Part shown: in pieces, positions 1 through 9,343 of the stretch | Position numbering within the stretch: position 1 is the stretch's first letter | Layout: each line of letters begins with the position of its first letter | Assembly (NCBI GenBank): GCA_028704015.1 | Contig: JAQVLT010000001.1 | Location: forward strand, 1 to 39,483 | Source: Patescibacteria group bacterium | GTDB lineage: Bacteria; Patescibacteriota; Patescibacteriia; Patescibacteriales; JAQVLT01 | Reading direction: 5' to 3' | DNA: 39,483 nt | Notes under the pieces: model-generated | The model's database searches: none | Told to the model about the DNA's origin: nothing | Seen by the model: the letters and a program-made list of their open reading frames with translations, nothing else | Position numbers and translations under genes: made by a program

Positions 1-78
1 CAATTTCGCGTATTCCGAGTTCCGCGATGTCGCGAGCGTGAGCGAGCGACTGAGCGGGACGAGGAAGGATTCCGAAGC

Positions 79-126
79 CGTTCCGCCGAAAAGGAGCGAG
101 CGTAAGCGAGCGATTTCGGCGGAACG
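79..126. repeat. GC-rich inverted repeat
   Basis: Perfect 13-bp arms (79-91 and 114-126, CGTTCCGCCGAAA and its complement) surround a 22-nt loop made of GAGCGAGCG-type units; related GAGCGAGCG units also occur at about 33-50. The composition is far more GC-rich than the surroundings. No gene is visible in 1-232; the rest of that stretch is AT-rich and includes short GTCAA-type repeated words around 200-230. It lies downstream of the pilus ATPase stop. No U-tract follows, so it looks like a dispersed palindromic element rather than a clear terminator. Confidence 0.6.
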
Positions 127-232
127 TGTTATATCTGAACTTATTGTTTTAATTCTCAAATCCCTGCCTCGTCGTCAGGCAAATTAAATCATAATTCTTG
201 ATCGTCAACTGTCAAAAGTCAATTGTCAATTG

Positions 233-3200
233 TTATCTAGCAACTCTAAACACCTCTTCCACGCTCGTCTCTCCTTCCAGCGCTTTCAAGATGCCATCTT
301 GAAGCATGAGCACGGAACCTTGTTTAATGGCGGCCTGCTCAATGTCAAAATCAGTGACCATTTCACCTTGAATTAACTTCTGCATTTCCGGAGTCATGTC
401 AATCACTTCATAAATTCCGATTCTTCCCTTGTAGCCGATGCCGTTGCACTCCGGACAACCTTGTCCGCGATAAAACTTTAGCTCTTCCGGGATTTTTATG
501 TCAACTGATTTATTAATCTGATTTAAAATTTCTTTTACTTCCGCCAGTATCTCCGGAGATAATTTTTCTTCAACTTTACAATGTTCACAAATTCGGCGCA
601 CCAATCTCTGACCGATTGATGTTTCCAGAGAGCTGGCAAGCATCTGTCGTTCCACGCCTAAACCCACAAAACGAGCAATCGCGCCCGCGGCGCTGTTAGC
701 GTGAATCGTAGACAAAACCAAGTGTCCGGTCATAGCCGCCTCAATTGCCACCTTAGCGGTCTCAGAATCGCGAATTTCGCCTACCATGACTACGTTTGGG
801 TTCTGTCTGAGAAGCGAACGCATAGCGGCGGCGAAAGTATACCCCTTCTCCGTATCAATCTGTGTCTGCATAATTCCTTCCAAATGATATTCAATCGGAT
901 CTTCAATGGTAATAACTTTTACATCCGGCTTATTTAATTTATTCAAAATACTATAAAGCGTAGTGGTTTTTCCTGATCCTGTCGGGCCGGTATTAATAAT
1001 AATCCCCTTAGTCTTGCCAATTGATTTATTTATCGACTTCAAAGTATACGGCCGCATTCCCAAATCTTCCATTTTTAAAGACACAGCCTGCGAGGAAAGC
1101 AAGCGAATAACTACGGTTTCACCATAACCGCCGGAAATTATAGAAACGCGGGAATCCATTTTTGTTTTATCAACATAAATCGCGAAACGTCCATCCCAAG
1201 TAGCTTTTTTCACGTTCGTGGGAAAACCAGCCAGAATTTTGATGTTAGCTAATAACTGTAAATAATGTTCCTCGGAAAGCGAAGCGATATCATGGAGAAT
1301 CCCATCAATGCGATAACGAATTTTTACTCCGCCCTCAATCGGTTCAATATGAATATCGCCGGCATTAATTTTTAAGGCCGTGCCTAAAATTATATTAATC
1401 ATTTCTTTGATAGGAGCTTCTTTGATCGCCGCGCCTAATTTGGTTAAATCTTTCGCCAACTCCTCGGCTTTGGCCATATTCTCAGCTTTCAATTTTATAC
1501 CGCGGCCGATAGTCTGGGACACTACAATATCATAAAGCGCGTCAATGTAATCAAACTTGCCGATGACGCGATAAACCTCTTCCAAGCTGGTAATGCCGGT
1601 CATGGCTTTAAGCACTCCGTCTTGAAGCATGGAGAGCATGCCGTTCTCAATCGCTTGGGCTAAAATTTTAAACGCCGGCGCGCCTTCGTTAACGATATTT
1701 TTAATATCATCGGTCATGATGAATATTTCAAATATTCCTACTCTATCTTTGTAGCCGATGCCGCCGCATTGGTCGCAACCATCTCCGGCTTTGTACATTT
1801 TTGGCAATTCTACCGGCACTTCCACGCCAGATTTTGGAGAAATCACAGCTAATATTTTCTTTACCTGTTCATCCTCTTCTTCGGTTAGTTTGTGCTCAAC
1901 TCGACAATGCGGGCAAAGTTGTCGCACTAGCCGTTGCGCGATAACCGCATTAATTGAAGGCGTAAGAAAATACGGCTTGACTCCCATTTCAATCATACGC
2001 GGAATAACTCCCGAAGAATCATTAGTATGAAGACTGGTTAAAACCAAATGGCCAGTGAGACTCGCCTGCACCGCAATTTCCGCAGTTTCAATATCACGAA
2101 TTTCGCCCACCATTACTATGTCCGGATCCTGCCGCAAAATTGATTTTAAGCCGTTTGCAAAAGTATAATTTTTGCCCGCATCAACCTGACTCTGATTAAT
2201 GCCTTTCAATTCATATTCAATCGGATCTTCAATCGTAACGATCTTTGCTCCGGGACGATTTAATTCATTGAGCACGGCGTAAATCGTGGTGGTCTTGCCT
2301 GCGCCAGAAGGACCGGCGGTAATAATCATGCCGTTCGGCTTTTTGATTTCTCTTTCCAGAATCTGCAAAGTCTGCGGCCTAATGCCTAATTTGCCAAAAG
2401 GAATACCAAGCAAGCTGGGACGCAAAAGACGCATGACAACGCTTTCGCCAAAAGCAGTTGGCAAAAAAGAAACGCGTACCTCTATTTTCTCACTGGATAA
2501 ATAAATAGAAAAACGTCCATCTTGCGGTTTACCGGCAACATTTATTTTTACCTGGGAAAGAAGTTTCAAGCGGGAAATTATTTTTTTCCATTTATCTCTT
2601 TCCAAAACCGCTGCTTCCTGCAAAACTCCGTCAATACGTAAACGTATTACAATGCCTTTTTCCTCCGCTTCAATATGCACGTCGCTTGCTTTAACCTTCA
2701 TGGCGGTTGACAACACCAAGGCAATAATTTCGGAAACATTTACTTTATTGATTTTTTCGCTTAAACTGCGAAAATCTTTGATATCGCCTTCAAATTTCTT
2801 TAAATCTTCTTCGGTAATTTCCACTCCCTTTATCGGCTTTCTTGTTTTTGGCAAATTTTTATAAAGCGCCAAAGCATATTTCAAACTATTTTCAGAAATT
2901 AAATATATTTTCCCCTGAACAAAATGCTCTGCTTCTAATTTTGCTAAATATTCTTGCACTTCATTACTCCCCGGATCAATTGCGCCCAGGCGTAGATGAA
3001 GCCCGTCGTAAAAAAAACAAACAATGTCTAATTGTTTGGCATCTTTTTCTGGAACCAAAGCCAAGGCATCCGGCGAAATGGGAAAACCGAATAAATTAAT
3101 ATAAGACACGCCCATGCTATTTGCCACTTCTTCGCTCGCGCTCTCCATTTCCTTTATTCTGATTTCTGACATTTTTTTAGTAAATTTTCCCTGCACTGTT

Positions 3201-3262
3201 TCTCCGCCACCGCCATCTTCATCGGTCATTAATCCCTCAATTGATTGTATGTCTTTTGGCAT
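233..3262 (-). CDS. Tandem-duplicated GspE/PilB-type pilus assembly ATPase
   Basis: Hexameric AAA-like ATPase of the type II secretion / type IV pilus family, which powers pilin extraction at the inner face of the membrane. An N-terminal MshEN/GspE-N-like region (about residues 45-140) is followed by two complete ATPase units in one chain. Unit 1 has Walker A GPSGAGKT near 317, Walker B-like IVMVGEIRD near 382 and a CxxC pair (near 450 and 496). Unit 2 has GPTGSGKT near 759, VVMVGEIRD near 824 and a CxxC pair (near 893 and 936). GspE/PilB proteins usually carry one such unit in about 550-600 residues; this chain is about 1009. A longer reading opens with TTG at 3274; the ATG at 3262 is preferred, although neither has a clear Shine-Dalgarno. 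No other pilus gene is adjacent. The family is certain; the duplicated architecture is read directly from the sequence. Confidence 0.93.
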   Translation of the reverse strand: MPKDIQSIEGLMTDEDGGGGETVQGKFTKKMSEIRIKEMESASEEVANSMGVSYINLFGFPISPDALALVPEKDAKQLDIVCFFYDGLHLRLGAIDPGSNEVQEYLAKLEAEHFVQGKIYLISENSLKYALALYKNLPKTRKPIKGVEITEEDLKKFEGDIKDFRSLSEKINKVNVSEIIALVLSTAMKVKASDVHIEAEEKGIVIRLRIDGVLQEAAVLERDKWKKIISRLKLLSQVKINVAGKPQDGRFSIYLSSEKIEVRVSFLPTAFGESVVMRLLRPSLLGIPFGKLGIRPQTLQILEREIKKPNGMIITAGPSGAGKTTTIYAVLNELNRPGAKIVTIEDPIEYELKGINQSQVDAGKNYTFANGLKSILRQDPDIVMVGEIRDIETAEIAVQASLTGHLVLTSLHTNDSSGVIPRMIEMGVKPYFLTPSINAVIAQRLVRQLCPHCRVEHKLTEEEDEQVKKILAVISPKSGVEVPVELPKMYKAGDGCDQCGGIGYKDRVGIFEIFIMTDDIKNIVNEGAPAFKILAQAIENGMLSMLQDGVLKAMTGITSLEEVYRVIGKFDYIDALYDIVVSQTIGRGIKLKAENMAKAEELAKDLTKLGAAIKEAPIKEMINIILGTALKINAGDIHIEPIEGGVKIRYRIDGILHDIASLSEEHYLQLLANIKILAGFPTNVKKATWDGRFAIYVDKTKMDSRVSIISGGYGETVVIRLLSSQAVSLKMEDLGMRPYTLKSINKSIGKTKGIIINTGPTGSGKTTTLYSILNKLNKPDVKVITIEDPIEYHLEGIMQTQIDTEKGYTFAAAMRSLLRQNPNVVMVGEIRDSETAKVAIEAAMTGHLVLSTIHANSAAGAIARFVGLGVERQMLASSLETSIGQRLVRRICEHCKVEEKLSPEILAEVKEILNQINKSVDIKIPEELKFYRGQGCPECNGIGYKGRIGIYEVIDMTPEMQKLIQGEMVTDFDIEQAAIKQGSVLMLQDGILKALEGETSVEEVFRVAR

Positions 3263-3319
3263 ATTTTTAAACAAATTTTAATATTTATCACTCATAATCA
3301 TACCAAATTTATCAAAATA

Positions 3320-3349
3320 AATAAAGAAGGGTTCGTGCCCTTCTTTATT
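3320..3349. terminator. Rho-independent terminator-like hairpin
   Basis: A perfect 12-bp stem (AATAAAGAAGGG and its complement) with a 6-nt loop. It is flanked by A/T tracts and lies between the membrane-protein stop (3373) and the pilus ATPase start. It most likely terminates the membrane-protein transcript on the minus strand. Confidence 0.7.
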
Positions 3350-3372
3350 ATTCTAAATTTAAAAAATTATAA

Positions 3373-4377
3373 TTATTCGCGATTAGTAATTCCCTCTATG
3401 ACCCTAACTATTTTACTCTCGCCTCCCTTGCCAACCAAACGGGCGAAAAGAGCTGTCCAAGCGCTAATCTGAAAAGCAGAAAGCATCGCGCCGCCCAACA
3501 TCATGACAAGAAGCAATACAATCATCGCCACGACAAGCACTATCCAAAAACCAACCAGGGAAGCTATTTGTCCAACAAGCCATGCCAGGAAAATAAACGG
3601 CGTAGTCAGAGTTAAAATCGCTATAATGATCGCCAAACTAGCCAATAAATTAACAACAAACAAAATAACCGCCATTTCTACGCTCACCAGCCAATTACCG
3701 ATAAATAAATTCCAGCCGTTGCGCAAAGACTCTATCAAGCGATTTTTTTTTATTACTACATAAGCGATAGAATATTTAATAAACAAAGAAAAGGAAATTG
3801 CTATTACTAAGAAAATAATAAATAAAATAACATAAATAAGCGTAAAGACTGTATTATTAAAGCCTAAAATTTTAGCAACCAATTGCTGGCTAATTAATAT
3901 AAAAGCCAAAAAAATCGCTAACCGGCCAAAAATATTTAATCCCAAAACCGGCCAAAAATATTTCGTGCCAGTCATAAGACCGGGTTTAATGCCGGTGCTT
4001 TTATTTTTTTTAGCGCTAATAATCTCAGAGGAATCATTAACTATCACGGCCTGTGAAACAATCGCCAACCATACCAAGAAGACAAACAGAGTCAAGCACA
4101 ACAAACAAACAAAAAGCATTACAATCATGGCGCTGGGATTAGTAGTGAAAAGGTGCCCGGCGTTAAAAATCGCCTGTTTGGAAAAAATTCCCGTTTGAGC
4201 AAACTGCCGACAAGTTTCAAAAAAATCACTGCCTTGCTGGCCGCCCAGAGCGCGAAATACTATTTGTAAATCGCCGCTGTTACCTAATAATGCCGCGAAT
4301 AAACCAAAAAACCACAAATATTTATTACGCCACGTAACCTGCCACGCCTGGCTTAAAATATTTCTATAAAGAGTCAT
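3373..4377 (-). CDS. Conserved polytopic membrane protein of unknown function
   Basis: About 334 residues. It opens with a short amphipathic stretch containing WRNKYLWFFGLFAALLG and continues with roughly six to seven hydrophobic segments typical of integral membrane proteins. The start is set at the ATG at 4377 because a strong Shine-Dalgarno (AAGGGGG) lies 6 nt upstream; the in-frame ATG at 4398 has none. There are no catalytic motifs. The overall look (amphipathic N-terminus, Trp-rich first helix, paired long helices) recalls DUF4013/DUF975-like families of Gram-positive and CPR genomes, but I cannot assign one with confidence. It stands alone between the pilus ATPase and ruvB and is followed by a hairpin terminator. 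Confidence 0.8.
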   Translation of the reverse strand: MTLYRNILSQAWQVTWRNKYLWFFGLFAALLGNSGDLQIVFRALGGQQGSDFFETCRQFAQTGIFSKQAIFNAGHLFTTNPSAMIVMLFVCLLCLTLFVFLVWLAIVSQAVIVNDSSEIISAKKNKSTGIKPGLMTGTKYFWPVLGLNIFGRLAIFLAFILISQQLVAKILGFNNTVFTLIYVILFIIFLVIAISFSLFIKYSIAYVVIKKNRLIESLRNGWNLFIGNWLVSVEMAVILFVVNLLASLAIIIAILTLTTPFIFLAWLVGQIASLVGFWIVLVVAMIVLLLVMMLGGAMLSAFQISAWTALFARLVGKGGESKIVRVIEGITNRE

Positions 4378-4457
4378 AATATTCCCCCTTGCATTCATGA
4401 TTTATTCACGAATGAATTAAAAGTAAAAGTAATTTTATTATAGCACAAACTTTTGAT

Positions 4458-4580
4458 AAGCACCAAATTCCAAACTCTAAATCCTAAATAAATTCAAAAT
4501 TCAAATACCTTAAATTCAAAACCGTTTTCGATTTTAAATTTTTAATTTTGTGCTTGTTTAGGATTTAGAAATTAGTGCTT
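4458..4580. repeat. AT-rich interspersed inverted-repeat element
   Basis: The outer arms AAGCAC (4458-4463) and GTGCTT (4575-4580) enclose inner arms CTAAATCCTAAA (4477-4488) and its perfect complement (4557-4568). The interior consists of AAATTCAAA-type words. The same vocabulary (AAGCACCAAA, CTAAATCC, CAAAATTCAAA) appears inside the coding sequence of tsaD at 23771-23868, so this belongs to a dispersed family. It sits directly downstream of ruvB and may also act as its transcript end. Confidence 0.65.
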
Positions 4581-4589
4581 AGAATTTTA

Positions 4590-5615
4590 TTATACAATCT
4601 TTCCCTGTCCGCTCTTCTCTCGTCCCAAATGTCGATAGCCATTATCGGTTACAATTCGACCGCGCGGCGAACGGTCAAGAAAACCGAGTTGCATAAGATA
4701 CGGCTCATAAACATCTTCAATCGTATCCATATCCTCCCCCGTAGCCGCGGCGATAGTATTTAAGCCAACCGGTCCGCCGCCAAATTTTTCAATAATAGTT
4801 TCTATAATTTTGCGATCAATCCAATCTAATCCTAACTCGTCAACTTCCAACATTTCCAAAGCCGCTAAACAAGCGCCGGCATTAACAATCCCGTCGCTTT
4901 TGACATCGCAATAATCACGCACGCGTTTGAGTAGACGGTTGGCAATGCGCGGCGTGCGTCGCGCGCGGCTGGCAATCGCGCCGACCGCGTCCGGCCGGAT
5001 ATCAACGTCTAAAATTTTTGAGCTGCGATTAATAATTTTTTCCAAATCATCCGGTTCATAAAAATTTAGATGATAAGTCATACCAAACCGATCACGAAGC
5101 GGCGCGGACAGAAGTGAGGCCTTGGTGGTCGCGCCGATAATGGTAAAATGAGGCAAGTCAATCCGCAGAGTGCGCGCTGACGGCCCTTTGCCGATAATAA
5201 TATCCAAGGCATAATCCTCCATTGCCGGATATAAAATTTCTTCAATCGTTTTGTTTAGGCGATGAATTTCGTCAATAAATAAAATATCGCCCTCGCCCAG
5301 ATTAGTAAGAATCGCCGCCAAATCGCCACTCTTTTCTATGGCTGGTCCGGAAGTAACACGAATATTAGAACCCATTTCATTGGCAATAATATGCGCCAAG
5401 CTGGTTTTCCCAAGCCCCGGCGCGCCGTAAAGCAAGACATGCTCAATGGTTTCGCCGCGTTTCTGTGCCGCCTGAATCGCAATCTGCAGATTATCTTTAA
5501 TCTTCTCCTGCCCCACATATTCTCCCAAATTTTTCGGCCGCAAAGTCAAATCTAACGCCTTGTCGCCGCTGGTTTCTTTGGAAGATATTATGCGATTTTC
5601 ATCGTTATTATTCAT
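4590..5615 (-). CDS. ruvB: Holliday junction branch migration DNA helicase RuvB
   Basis: ATP-driven motor that forms hexamers on DNA and, with RuvA and RuvC, migrates and resolves Holliday junctions during recombinational repair. Length 341 is normal for the family. Visible motifs: [12 protein letters not shown] near 25, Walker [10 protein letters not shown] at 64-72, Walker [11 protein letters not shown] near 111-120, sensor 1 GATT near 161, the arginine-finger segment LRDRFG near 173, and the C-terminal winged helix with [10 protein letters not shown]. The ATG at 5615 is unambiguous. ruvA and ruvC are not adjacent. The gene lies 64 nt downstream of the small unknown gene on the same strand, so co-transcription is possible. 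Confidence 0.98.
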   Translation of the reverse strand: MNNNDENRIISSKETSGDKALDLTLRPKNLGEYVGQEKIKDNLQIAIQAAQKRGETIEHVLLYGAPGLGKTSLAHIIANEMGSNIRVTSGPAIEKSGDLAAILTNLGEGDILFIDEIHRLNKTIEEILYPAMEDYALDIIIGKGPSARTLRIDLPHFTIIGATTKASLLSAPLRDRFGMTYHLNFYEPDDLEKIINRSSKILDVDIRPDAVGAIASRARRTPRIANRLLKRVRDYCDVKSDGIVNAGACLAALEMLEVDELGLDWIDRKIIETIIEKFGGGPVGLNTIAAATGEDMDTIEDVYEPYLMQLGFLDRSPRGRIVTDNGYRHLGREKSGQGKIV

Positions 5616-5679
5616 AAATACATTTTACCTAATAACACCCAAATCTACAAATGGCTGATTATTTAAAACAAAATAAATC

Positions 5680-6144
5680 TTATTTTATATTTAATTGTCG
5701 ATCTAAAGGCGGATTAGAAAAATAAGCCCTGACATCAAACGAGGAATCCATCAGCTCAATCATTTCAAAATTTTCCCGCTTAATCAACTTAAAATTTTCT
5801 CTTGAAATATATTTTTCCTTAAAATTATCATAATCCATGACCGTAAAATCAGCATCGCCTCTCTCCGGCCTTGTTTTGTCCGGTTGCCTGATTTTTAACA
5901 ACTCTAACTGGCCGGATGCTGTATCCACTTGCTCTATGCGCAAAAGCGGACCGGTCGGCGTTTGTTTAATTACCCTTCCAATCCGGTTGGCAACTTCCAG
6001 GAGATCGGCATATTCTTCATCGCTTTGAGAAAAAATACAGGTGTAATTAACCGGCGCCTCTTTCTGGTCGGTATATTTGTTTTTTAAATCATTAGATTTT
6101 TTAACAATATCTTGAATTAAATTTTTCAATTTTTCTTCGTCCAT
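5680..6144 (-). CDS. Small soluble protein of unknown function
   Basis: 154 residues with a charged helical N-terminus (MDEEKLKNLIQDIVKKSNDL) followed by a mixed alpha/beta region containing FSQSDEEYADLLEVANRIG and RIEQVDTASGQLELLKIRQP. No signal peptide, membrane segment or known catalytic motif is visible. It begins 6 nt beyond the stop of the UvrD-nuclease gene in the same direction and precedes ruvB, so it sits in a DNA repair cluster; a repair role would be guilt by association only. Even codon quality across the frame supports a real gene. Confidence 0.75.
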   Translation of the reverse strand: MDEEKLKNLIQDIVKKSNDLKNKYTDQKEAPVNYTCIFSQSDEEYADLLEVANRIGRVIKQTPTGPLLRIEQVDTASGQLELLKIRQPDKTRPERGDADFTVMDYDNFKEKYISRENFKLIKRENFEMIELMDSSFDVRAYFSNPPLDRQLNIK

Positions 6145-6150
6145 AAAATA

Positions 6151-9100
6151 TTACGCCTTCCTAAACTCGCAAATATCACGGAAATCGCAATAAGCGCAAA
6201 GCGGTCCGGGCTTGGGAGAGAAATCTCCCTGCTGAATTCTGGAAATTTCTTCCCGGATATTTAATTTTAATTTTTCCACTATTTTGTCATCCGCCTCAAA
6301 GCTTACCTTGGCGGCATTATCCAAATAATAAAACGACAAACGCGAAACTTTCAGATTAAATGACTCCTCCATCACGATTTTGTAGAGGACCAACTGGCGT
6401 TTCGCGTCATAATCCAGTCTCTCTTTCGGAGCGCCGGTTTTGTAATCAATAATTTCCAAAGTGCCATCAGGCAGTTTGTCTATGCGATCAATCGCTCCTT
6501 TGAATAAATAATTCTCTATTTTATGAAGGAAATTTTTTTCCAAAAACATGATTTCAGGATAGCCGTTCGCTTCCAAATCAGCATAAAACTTTTTTAAGCT
6601 TTCTTTGCCTTTTTTATAATATTTCTCTCTTTCTGTCTTGCTGTCATACCAATCGCTTTGCCAGCTCTCATCGTAAATTTTTAACAGCCCGGCTTCGCTT
6701 AATTTTATTTTTGGCTGGCCGCCTTGAGCTTGCCCGAACAAATCAAATTGCCTTTCCGCTCCTTCGGCCAAGGGGGTTAAAAATTTTCTCAAAACATCGT
6801 GCATCACCCGACCAAAAACAAAAACGCTTTTTTGCGGCACCGGAATACGAAGAATAAAACTAAACCTATACTGCAATGGGCACTTAGCATAAGCTTCAAC
6901 CTGCGAAAAAGAAAAACGGGCGGGCAGCGCCGGCTTAATCGGCTGCTTGGATAATTTCTGCGGCAAATTTTCTAAATCTTTCAATAAATTATTGGCCGGC
7001 CGGCGAGTGCCCGGATCAACCGACAAATCTCGGGAAATAATGCCTGATTCGGCGACAAAAATTGAGGGCTTCTTTTCTTGGGCGCCGCCGCAATCGCGAG
7101 CGCTGGACAAAAACAAATATTTTTTGGCGCGCGTTAAAGCGACATAAAACAAACGCCGTTCTTCTTCCAGATGCACGTCCTTGCCCTCGGGCAATTTTTC
7201 TTTTACCAATTCGTCCGGCACGCTAATCCTCTCCGTACGATTGATAGTTGGAAATCGTTTGTCCACCAAGTCCGGCAAAAATACATAATCAAATTCCAAA
7301 CCCTTAGCGGCATGCACGGTCATAATTTTTACCACTTCGTCATCGCCAAAGTCCAAACGCAAACCGCCGGTCTCGCCCGCTTCCATTTCCATTTTCATTA
7401 ATTCCACAAAATCTTTGAGCGTCGCGCCGTCATTGGCTTCTTCAAATCTTTTTATTTTTTGATAAAACTGATTGAGATAACTGTAATATTCCACGTTCTG
7501 GTCATATTCTTTTTTATTCAACCCCGCGTCCCAGACAAATTGCACAAAAATCGCGGACGGCTTTTCCGTTTTTACCAGAGCCGAATGTTTGCGAACCAAA
7601 CTTAATAGAAAATTAACCCGCGCCACCGACTCCGCTTCAATTCCGGGAATCGCATTAATATTATAAAGCGCTTCATAAAGCGACCAAACTTTGCGCTTGG
7701 CATATTTATTGATTTCGATTATCGCTTCGTGGCCAATCTTGAACGCTTCCATGCCGAGCACGCGGAACAAAGCGCTTGATTCATGATAATTATCCAAGAG
7801 CCGGAGATAGGCCAAACAATCCAAGACAATTCCTTTGTAATACAAACCGCGTTGCGAAACAAACAAATTGGGAATATTCCGCTTGGTCAAAGCTTGCGCG
7901 TACTGATCGGCGGTGGAGTTGGAACGGACCAAGATCGCGAAATCAGACCATTTGACTTCGGAACTTTTTTTGTATTCCTTGATGATATAATCGGTTATCC
8001 AATTTATTTCCTCTTGATCGCTGGGGAAACCAAGATGTCCAACCTGTCCCGCTTCTTTTGTTTGCGATACGAGTTGCTTTTTGATTTTTAATTTTTTTTC
8101 CAAGCGGTTCGGATTATTACGCTGGATAAATTCGTAAGCCGCGTCTAAAATTTTCTGTCCTGAACGGTAATTTTTATTCAGCACAATTTCTTTGGCGCCG
8201 GGAAAATCATCCTTAAATTGCATGATATTGGAAAGCGAAGCGCCGCGAAATTTATATATTGATTGGTCATCGTCTCCCACGACCAATAAATTCTGACTTT
8301 TTTTGGCTAAAATTTTTAAAAGCTCATATTGCGCCCAATTGGTATCCTGAAATTCATCCACCATGATGTATTTAAATTTTTCTTGATAAAATTTCAAGAT
8401 ACTCGGACGCTCGCGAAAAAGGCGCAAAGTCTGGCAGATTAAATCGCCAAAGTCCAAATAACCCTCATCCAGTAATAATTGATTATAAACATGAAAAGCG
8501 TTGGCAAGCTCATTGATTCTAAAAACTTCATCGTCGGAAATATCCGAGCTGTTAGCTTTGAGCTTTAAGCTTTGAGACTTTTCCAAAAATTGAAATTTAG
8601 AATTTAAAATTTGTTTATTATTTAGAATTTTGGATTTGACGCTTTTTCCCGCGCCGGAAAGCATCGCATCTTGGTTCTCGCGCAAACCGTTTGCATATTC
8701 CAGATAATCAGCCGGCGCGATGTCCTCGTCTTTCAGCCGAGAAAAATGCTTTATCAAATCAAAAATAAATTTATTCGGATTACCTAGCGGCCGATAATAA
8801 TCCAAATCAAATTTATCCAAATTCTTTTTGATCAAAATCCACTGGTCGGTTTCGGTTAGAAGTTTGAAGCCGGGATCCAGCCCGATATCTAGGGCATGCG
8901 CGCGCAACAGCCGCTCGCAAAATTTGTGAAATGTATTAATCCAATAATCAAAAGCGCCGTAAGGCAAAAGTTTTAAAGCGCGATCTTCCATTTCTTCCGT
9001 CGCTTTTTCCGTAAACGTTAATAATAAAATTTCATCCAAAGCGGCTAAATTATTTTGAAGCAAATTTTCCAGTCTGCCGATTAAAGCCGTGGTTTTTCCC

Positions 9101-9201
9101 GTGCCGGCTCCGGCCACGATTAAAAGCGGCCCGTCTTGATGCGTGGCGGCAGCGAGCTGTTCTTTGTTTAAGTTTTTCATTAAATCGTTGGACATATTCA
9201 T
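6151..9201 (-). CDS. UvrD/PcrA-type superfamily 1 helicase with C-terminal RecB-like nuclease
   Basis: About 1016 residues. The helicase part has Walker A GAGTGKTT at 31-38, VDEFQDTNW (motif II), GDDDQSIYKFRGA (motif III), MTVHAAKGLEFD (motif V) and FYVALTRAKKYLFL (motif VI). The last 230 residues form a PD-(D/E)XK nuclease of the AddB/RecB type: GRVMHDVL, FKGAIDRID and EIIDYKTG. One cysteine in AKCPLQYRF plus the CAYCDFRDIC tail match the four-cysteine iron-sulfur arrangement of AddB/Cas4-like nucleases. Such fusions process double-strand breaks. The frame stays open upstream to 9339, but that extension is translated repeat DNA (see 9205-9337), so ATG 9201 is preferred, with 9195 as alternative. 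A segment at about 8545-8650 encoding a Lys/Ser/Leu-rich stretch between helicase motifs is also repeat-like. Confidence 0.95.
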   Translation of the reverse strand: MNMSNDLMKNLNKEQLAAATHQDGPLLIVAGAGTGKTTALIGRLENLLQNNLAALDEILLLTFTEKATEEMEDRALKLLPYGAFDYWINTFHKFCERLLRAHALDIGLDPGFKLLTETDQWILIKKNLDKFDLDYYRPLGNPNKFIFDLIKHFSRLKDEDIAPADYLEYANGLRENQDAMLSGAGKSVKSKILNNKQILNSKFQFLEKSQSLKLKANSSDISDDEVFRINELANAFHVYNQLLLDEGYLDFGDLICQTLRLFRERPSILKFYQEKFKYIMVDEFQDTNWAQYELLKILAKKSQNLLVVGDDDQSIYKFRGASLSNIMQFKDDFPGAKEIVLNKNYRSGQKILDAAYEFIQRNNPNRLEKKLKIKKQLVSQTKEAGQVGHLGFPSDQEEINWITDYIIKEYKKSSEVKWSDFAILVRSNSTADQYAQALTKRNIPNLFVSQRGLYYKGIVLDCLAYLRLLDNYHESSALFRVLGMEAFKIGHEAIIEINKYAKRKVWSLYEALYNINAIPGIEAESVARVNFLLSLVRKHSALVKTEKPSAIFVQFVWDAGLNKKEYDQNVEYYSYLNQFYQKIKRFEEANDGATLKDFVELMKMEMEAGETGGLRLDFGDDEVVKIMTVHAAKGLEFDYVFLPDLVDKRFPTINRTERISVPDELVKEKLPEGKDVHLEEERRLFYVALTRAKKYLFLSSARDCGGAQEKKPSIFVAESGIISRDLSVDPGTRRPANNLLKDLENLPQKLSKQPIKPALPARFSFSQVEAYAKCPLQYRFSFILRIPVPQKSVFVFGRVMHDVLRKFLTPLAEGAERQFDLFGQAQGGQPKIKLSEAGLLKIYDESWQSDWYDSKTEREKYYKKGKESLKKFYADLEANGYPEIMFLEKNFLHKIENYLFKGAIDRIDKLPDGTLEIIDYKTGAPKERLDYDAKRQLVLYKIVMEESFNLKVSRLSFYYLDNAAKVSFEADDKIVEKLKLNIREEISRIQQGDFSPKPGPLCAYCDFRDICEFRKA

Positions 9202-9204
9202 TTC

Positions 9205-9337
9205 ACACCCGACCATAAATAGTCGGGCTAAAATTTTACAAACCCCATTATTGGGGTTTTCTACGAAGAATAGCCCAATTCGTTTACGGCCATGCCTACC
9301 GCCTGCCTGTCCGATAGGCAGGGCAGGCAGGTTGGGC
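9205..9337. repeat. Composite of three hairpins with a nested CCTGCC palindrome
   Basis: Three successive inverted repeats: CCCGACCATAAATAGTCGGG, then CCCCATTATTGGGG, then GCCCAA...TTGGGC. The loop of the third hairpin holds a further palindromic unit (9302-9331, CCTGCCTG...CAGGCAGG). The same three-hairpin order recurs at 30200-30283 without the nested unit. It fills the space between the M16 peptidase gene and uvrD and reads as an open frame continuous with uvrD. Confidence 0.75.
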
Positions 9338-9343
9338 AATTTT

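Noticed and set aside
1-232. Possible origin or promoter region
   Set aside because: Only a GC-rich inverted repeat and AT-rich filler are visible; no DnaA-box cluster and no convincing promoter.
9202-9339. N-terminal extension of the UvrD helicase up to an ATG at 9339
   Set aside because: The extra 46 residues are a translation of the composite hairpin element and precede the conserved helicase N-terminus; ATG 9201 fits the family.
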